Shown piece by piece: positions 61,191 to 64,000 of a stretch of 64,000 bases of DNA. The DNA is taken from assembly GCA_016786495.1 (NCBI GenBank), contig JAEUUJ010000015.1, positions 19,203 through 83,202 of the forward strand. Reading direction: 5' to 3'. The position numbers and the translations under genes were made by a program. The notes under the pieces are model-generated. The model worked only from the letters and a program-made list of their open reading frames with translations, was not told where the DNA came from and did no database searches. The stretch is from Cyclobacteriaceae bacterium (GTDB lineage Bacteria > Bacteroidota > Bacteroidia > Cytophagales > Cyclobacteriaceae). Position 1 is the stretch's first letter; every line of letters begins with the position of its first letter.

Positions 61191-61874
61191 TCTTCTCACA
61201 AAACTGATCCCCACAATCACCAGCCAGATTAGCCAGAGCGTGCTGCCAATAAATCCCGCCTGGTCCCACACCGGAAAGGAAGGCATTACGGTAGAGAACA
61301 ATTCAGCTTGTGCCATGAAATAAATCACACTCGCTACATACCCGAAGTACATAACCCACCGGGCAATCAGTTGCGCGCGATACAGCGCGTACGAGATCAT
61401 CACCGTCCAGGCAATTGTAAAGAGCTGCCCCAGATGTTCGCCCAGAATCACACCGGCAAACTGGTGGATGGTTTTAAACGCCATAATTGCCGCTGCGCGT
61501 GTCGGCTCGTCCGTAGCATGTACAAAGCTGTCGGCCAGCACGGGTACAACAAACGTCCAGCGCAGCAAGCCGATCATCTGCACGATCAATCCGGTCACAC
61601 CGATCGTGGTTGCGATGCGCGCGACTGAACTTTCCTGTTCCAGTTTCCGGCCGAGCAGGATGTAAGCAGGGAGTAACGGTAGTCCGGTTACGGCAAACGC
61701 AAACCAGGTCCAGATGAGTGCATTGCCACCTTCGTGGAATTTGGTTAGAATCGTTGCCGTGCTCTGCCGCAGAATGTCGGGGTATTCAAACATGGCAATG
61801 AGCATGTTGTAAGGGATGAACAGGGCGATGGCGCCCGTGATCATCAGTAAGCCAATGAGTTTAAACGTTTTCAT
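61185..61874 (-). CDS. DUF4386-family membrane protein
   Basis: 229 residues from the ATG at 61874 (MKTFKLIGLLMITGAIALF); the frame is open further upstream into the next gene but without family similarity. Six or seven membrane segments; IPYNMLIAMFEYPDILR, FHEGGNALIWTWFAFAVTG and FAGVILGEHLGQLFTIAWT fit DUF4386. Function unknown. Probably cotranscribed with the beta-barrel gene 20 bp upstream. Confidence 0.85.
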   Translation of the reverse strand: MKTFKLIGLLMITGAIALFIPYNMLIAMFEYPDILRQSTATILTKFHEGGNALIWTWFAFAVTGLPLLPAYILLGRKLEQESSVARIATTIGVTGLIVQMIGLLRWTFVVPVLADSFVHATDEPTRAAAIMAFKTIHQFAGVILGEHLGQLFTIAWTVMISYALYRAQLIARWVMYFGYVASVIYFMAQAELFSTVMPSFPVWDQAGFIGSTLWLIWLVIVGISFVRRA

Positions 61875-61894
61875 CGTCAGGATAGTAATCGTGA

Positions 61895-62365
61895 TTACTT
61901 GTTGAAGAAGAACGAGTAGCTGATACCGGGAGTAGGATTGATTTTTACGCTTTCGCCTTTTGCCGTTAGCGCGGCCACACCAAACCGGATGTTCAGTCCT
62001 TTCCATACCATCCAGCGGAAGCCCACTTCACCAATCAGGGCATTCTTGTCTTTGTAGTCGCGGGTTAAACCTCGGGCATACGCAACCGTTGAATAAAACG
62101 ATGACGGGTTTTCTTTTTTGCCTACCGGCAGAAACCAATACGTAACACCGGCCTTGGCAAACTCAGTGGTGATGCCCGACTTAAAGTTGGTGGGGTAGTA
62201 GCCGCCATGCACCGAGAAACTTTTGTACCGGTATTCAACCCCTACCGATGGGTTGCGAAAGCCGTTGATGCTGAATTCGCGGTCCGACAATTTTTGCGCA
62301 ACAACAGCGAACGACGAAAGGCCAAAAAAAGCCATCAGCGCGAGAACTTGAATTGATTTTTTCAT
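61895..62365 (-). CDS. Small outer-membrane beta-barrel-like protein
   Basis: 156 residues from the ATG at 62365. Signal peptide about 1-23 (ending AVVAQ). The rest is alternating amphipathic strands (EFSINGFRNPSVGVEYRYKSFSVHGGYYP; GVTYWFLP; ALIGEVGFRWMVWKGLNIRFGVA) ending in an aromatic beta-signal (YSFFF followed by NK). An eight-stranded barrel of unknown role. Transcribed divergently from the Crp/Fnr gene, with an FNR-type box about 41 bp upstream of its expected transcription start. Confidence 0.8.
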   Translation of the reverse strand: MKKSIQVLALMAFFGLSSFAVVAQKLSDREFSINGFRNPSVGVEYRYKSFSVHGGYYPTNFKSGITTEFAKAGVTYWFLPVGKKENPSSFYSTVAYARGLTRDYKDKNALIGEVGFRWMVWKGLNIRFGVAALTAKGESVKINPTPGISYSFFFNK

Positions 62366-62390
62366 AACGGGTTTGTTTTTGTTTGTGGTA

Positions 62391-62398
62391 CAAAAGTG
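62391..62398 (-). promoter_or_regulatory. -7-like element (CACTTTTG) for the beta-barrel gene
   Basis: One mismatch to TAnnTTTG on the minus strand. Expected start near 62386, which places the FNR box centre (62427.5) about 41.5 bp upstream, the class II activation position. Confidence 0.35.
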
Positions 62399-62420
62399 CA
62401 GCGGAGCCCCCACGCCCGAC

Positions 62421-62434
62421 TTGATTCTAATCAA
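62421..62434. promoter_or_regulatory. FNR/CRP-type box 1 (TTGAT-N4-ATCAA)
   Basis: TTGATTCTAATCAA, a perfect match to the FNR consensus, between the beta-barrel gene and the Crp/Fnr gene. Confidence 0.75.
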
Positions 62435-62457
62435 GAAGAGATAGCGCGCGCTTTTTC

Positions 62458-62471
62458 TTGATCCCGATCAA
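62458..62471. promoter_or_regulatory. FNR/CRP-type box 2 (TTGAT-N4-ATCAA)
   Basis: TTGATCCCGATCAA, a second perfect match, 37 bp centre-to-centre from box 1 and 61 bp before the Crp/Fnr start codon. Confidence 0.75.
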
Positions 62472-62531
62472 GACAATGCCTCGCGGAAATGGAATTCTGG
62501 CCGAATTGCGCTTACTTAGGGAATTGTAAAC

Positions 62532-63116
62532 ATGGAAACCTCAGGACTATACCAGGTCGTTAACCGCATGGTGCCGCTCGAGCCGGAAGCGTTCAGCGCG
62601 TTTGCCGACAAGCTTACGGTGCGCACGCTGAAAAAGAACGAAGTGTTGTGGAATATCGGGGAAGTGTGCAAGGAAGTGGGCTTTATCACCCGGGGCGGTA
62701 TGCGCTATTTTTTCTACCGCGATGGCGAAGAAGTAACCGGCCAGTTCTTTTTCGAGAACACGTTCATCACCATTTATGCAAGCTTGCTCACCGAGAAAGT
62801 TACCGAGATCGCCTTCCAGGCACTCGAAGAAACCGAAGTGCTGCTGATCAGCAAAGCGTCTCTTTACAAGCTGTTCGATGCGTACAAGTCGTGGGAGCGT
62901 TTTGGCCGGATGATGGCCGAGCACAACATCGTACAGATGGTAACCGTGCGCGCGAGCCTCACGTCAGCTACGCCAAAAGAAAAGTATCTGCAGTTATTGA
63001 ACGACCGCCCGAAAGTAATCGAGCGCGTACCGCTGAACATCATCGCCTCCTACCTCGACATCACCCCCGAACACCTCAGCCGCGTGAGGCGGGAAGTGGC
63101 AGAGAAGAACCTGTGA
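62532..63116 (+). CDS. Crp/Fnr-family transcriptional regulator
   Basis: 194 residues. N-terminal cyclic-nucleotide-binding-like beta-roll (KKNEVLWNIGEVCKEVGFITRGGMRYFF, then EEVTGQFFFENTFI), a dimer helix, and a short winged helix (ERVPLNIIASYLDITPEHLSRVRREV). The recognition helix has E180-x-x-S183-R184, the pattern by which FNR reads TTGAT. The iron-sulfur cysteine cluster of FNR is absent (only one cysteine near residue 46), so the signal is not an FNR-type 4Fe-4S cluster. Likely autoregulated through the two boxes just upstream. Confidence 0.93.
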   Translation: METSGLYQVVNRMVPLEPEAFSAFADKLTVRTLKKNEVLWNIGEVCKEVGFITRGGMRYFFYRDGEEVTGQFFFENTFITIYASLLTEKVTEIAFQALEETEVLLISKASLYKLFDAYKSWERFGRMMAEHNIVQMVTVRASLTSATPKEKYLQLLNDRPKVIERVPLNIIASYLDITPEHLSRVRREVAEKNL

Positions 63117-63133
63117 AGTAGTCTAGATTAAAG

Positions 63134-63203
63134 ACTAAGTACTAACGACTAAGGACTAACTACTAAGGACTAACGACTAAGGACTAAGGTCTAACGACTA
63201 ACC
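63134..63203. repeat. Heptad array G (10 exact heptads, consensus ACTAAsG)
   Basis: ACTAAGT, ACTAACG, ACTAAGG, ACTAACT, ACTAAGG, ACTAACG, ACTAAGG, ACTAAGG, TCTAACG, ACTAACC without any phase slip. Every unit has TAA on the plus strand and CTA (TAG on the minus strand). The cyclase stop codon (63191-63193) and its last few codons lie inside. Confidence 0.93.
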
Positions 63204-64000
63204 GAGAACAACTCCACCCGCTTACCCCTTCCTTTCAACTCCACTTCTCCCAGCGATTGAAGACTGAATGCCGGATCGGCTGACAGCTTGCCCGCCAGGT
63301 CGGCGGAAATTAAAAGATTGGTATTGTACGCATTGCACAGCGACTGGATGCGCGCAGCAGTGTTGAGGACATCACCGGTGAAAATGATTTCCCGTTTAAT
63401 CACCCCGATCTCACCGGTCGTAACCGTGCCCGCATGGAGTCCGGCTTTGAAGGTCGGCAGCACGCCAAACTCCGCCTTGTATTTTTCTGCCTGTTGTTGC
63501 AGCGCCTCTTGCAGGGCGAAGAAGCAGTGAACGCACGCATTGTTCTGCAGGCCTTTCTTCAGTGTCCAGGTGATAATCACTTCATCGCCCGCGTATTGGT
63601 ACACGTCACCCGAGTAGTCGATGATCGGTGCCGAGAGGTCGGCAAAGTAAGCCTTGAGCATCGTGAAGTAGCGGCCGTGGCCCATCTGTTCGGCCAGCGT
63701 AGTTGACGACTTCATGTCGAGAAACATAAAAATGCGTTCTTCCTGTTGCGGAGTGTGGTACCGGCCCGAGAAGAAATTGGTGATCACACCATGGCCCACA
63801 TTTTCATATACCTCGTGGATGAACAGCGAAAACAAAATGATGCAGCCGATGTAAAACACCACGCTCCAGAACGCAAAGTTCGCAAAGAAAGCCACCGTAT
63901 TGTCAAACACCACCGCATCGAAGATGCTCGTGTGGAGTGCGTACGCATTGAAGAACAGCGAGGTAAACAACAGGAAGACCATGATAAACGCCAGGTAGAT
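63191..64000 (-). CDS. Membrane-bound class III adenylate/guanylate cyclase (5' partial)
   Basis: The frame is open to the window edge, so the N-terminus is missing; about 269 residues are visible. Two or three membrane segments precede the catalytic domain (from about nt 63740): metal-binding FLDMKSSTTLAEQMG and YQYAGDEVIITW with both aspartates, then FKAGLHAGTVTTGEIG, the transition-state region TGDVLNTAARIQSLC and a C-terminal LKGRGKRVELFSV. Makes cAMP or cGMP from ATP or GTP; the substrate cannot be fixed by eye. Its product could feed the Crp/Fnr regulator next to it (inference). The 3' end lies in heptad array G. Confidence 0.88.
   Translation of the reverse strand: MYLAFIMVFLLFTSLFFNAYALHTSIFDAVVFDNTVAFFANFAFWSVVFYIGCIILFSLFIHEVYENVGHGVITNFFSGRYHTPQQEERIFMFLDMKSSTTLAEQMGHGRYFTMLKAYFADLSAPIIDYSGDVYQYAGDEVIITWTLKKGLQNNACVHCFFALQEALQQQAEKYKAEFGVLPTFKAGLHAGTVTTGEIGVIKREIIFTGDVLNTAARIQSLCNAYNTNLLISADLAGKLSADPAFSLQSLGEVELKGRGKRVELFSVSR

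Noticed and set aside
62366-62434. N-terminal extension of the beta-barrel protein
   Set aside because: It would read through FNR box 1 and the promoter; the ATG at 62365 gives a normal signal peptide.
1-64000. tRNA, rRNA, prophage or insertion sequence
   Set aside because: Gaps were read for tRNA-like cloverleaf ends, transposase motifs and terminal repeats; none could be supported.

Overview
The window looks like chromosomal DNA of a gliding or surface-colonising member of the Bacteroidota, most likely order Cytophagales. The sequence evidence is: two giant extracellular proteins ending in type IX secretion (T9SS) type B C-terminal domains, each followed by a PorP/SprF-family outer-membrane protein; a TamL-type lipoprotein; a Bat-type VWA/TPR operon; ribosomal protein bTHX; no Shine-Dalgarno sequences ahead of genes; and repeated promoter matches to the Bacteroidota pattern (TTG, about 19 nt, TAnnTTTG). 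I see no prophage, insertion sequence, CRISPR array, rRNA or tRNA. The lineage assignment is inference; no search was run.

Layout. 1-12.2 kb: two tandem adhesin + PorP/SprF modules (the first adhesin enters from outside the window). 12.2-17.2 kb: a tRNA CCA-transferase-like gene, an ECF sigma factor with its probable membrane anti-sigma partner, an SRPBCC protein, an FtsE-like ATPase, a transaldolase-like aldolase, the SRP (4.5S) RNA and a small unknown gene. 17.2-24 kb: bTHX and then a complete trpEGDCFBA operon preceded by an 18-residue leader peptide with three consecutive Trp codons and a ribosome-mediated attenuator. 24-41 kb: housekeeping and envelope genes (Spx/ArsC-like protein, MATE exporter, fused E1 alpha/beta dehydrogenase, TamL, rRNA methyltransferase, queuosine-precursor transporter, RNase Z, STAS protein, PurC, YwqK-repeat protein, thiolase, Bat genes, DUF4397 lipoprotein). 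41-47.7 kb: a PadR-controlled operon with two large MacB/FtsX-type permeases. 47.7-55.8 kb: many small stress or environmental-response genes: an ArsR-type regulator heading a run of SRPBCC, RibD-type and DoxX genes, two VOC proteins, a DUF1801 protein and a GlxA-type AraC regulator, then a rhomboid protease. 55.8-64 kb: acetyltransferase, PD40 beta-propeller lipoprotein, alpha/beta hydrolase, TlpA-type thioredoxin, unknown membrane proteins, a Crp/Fnr regulator and the C-terminal part of a membrane adenylate/guanylate cyclase.

Regulation visible in the DNA: (1) a complete trp attenuator; (2) two perfect FNR-type boxes between a beta-barrel gene and a Crp/Fnr regulator whose recognition helix carries the FNR-type E-x-x-S-R pattern; (3) a 30-bp unit upstream of the ArsR-type gene, present in two full copies plus a third operator copy, that duplicates both a -7 element and an inverted-repeat operator; (4) a long inverted repeat ahead of padR; (5) a motif shared upstream of several genes of the SRPBCC/GlxA type.

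The most unusual structure is a family of at least eight degenerate intergenic arrays, all between 48.5 and 63.2 kb, built on a strict 7-nucleotide period though their unit sequences differ. They sit against gene 3' ends, several contain the stop codon of the adjoining gene, and most units carry a stop triplet. Because 7 is not a multiple of 3, they stop translation in every frame. I did not see such arrays in the first 48 kb.
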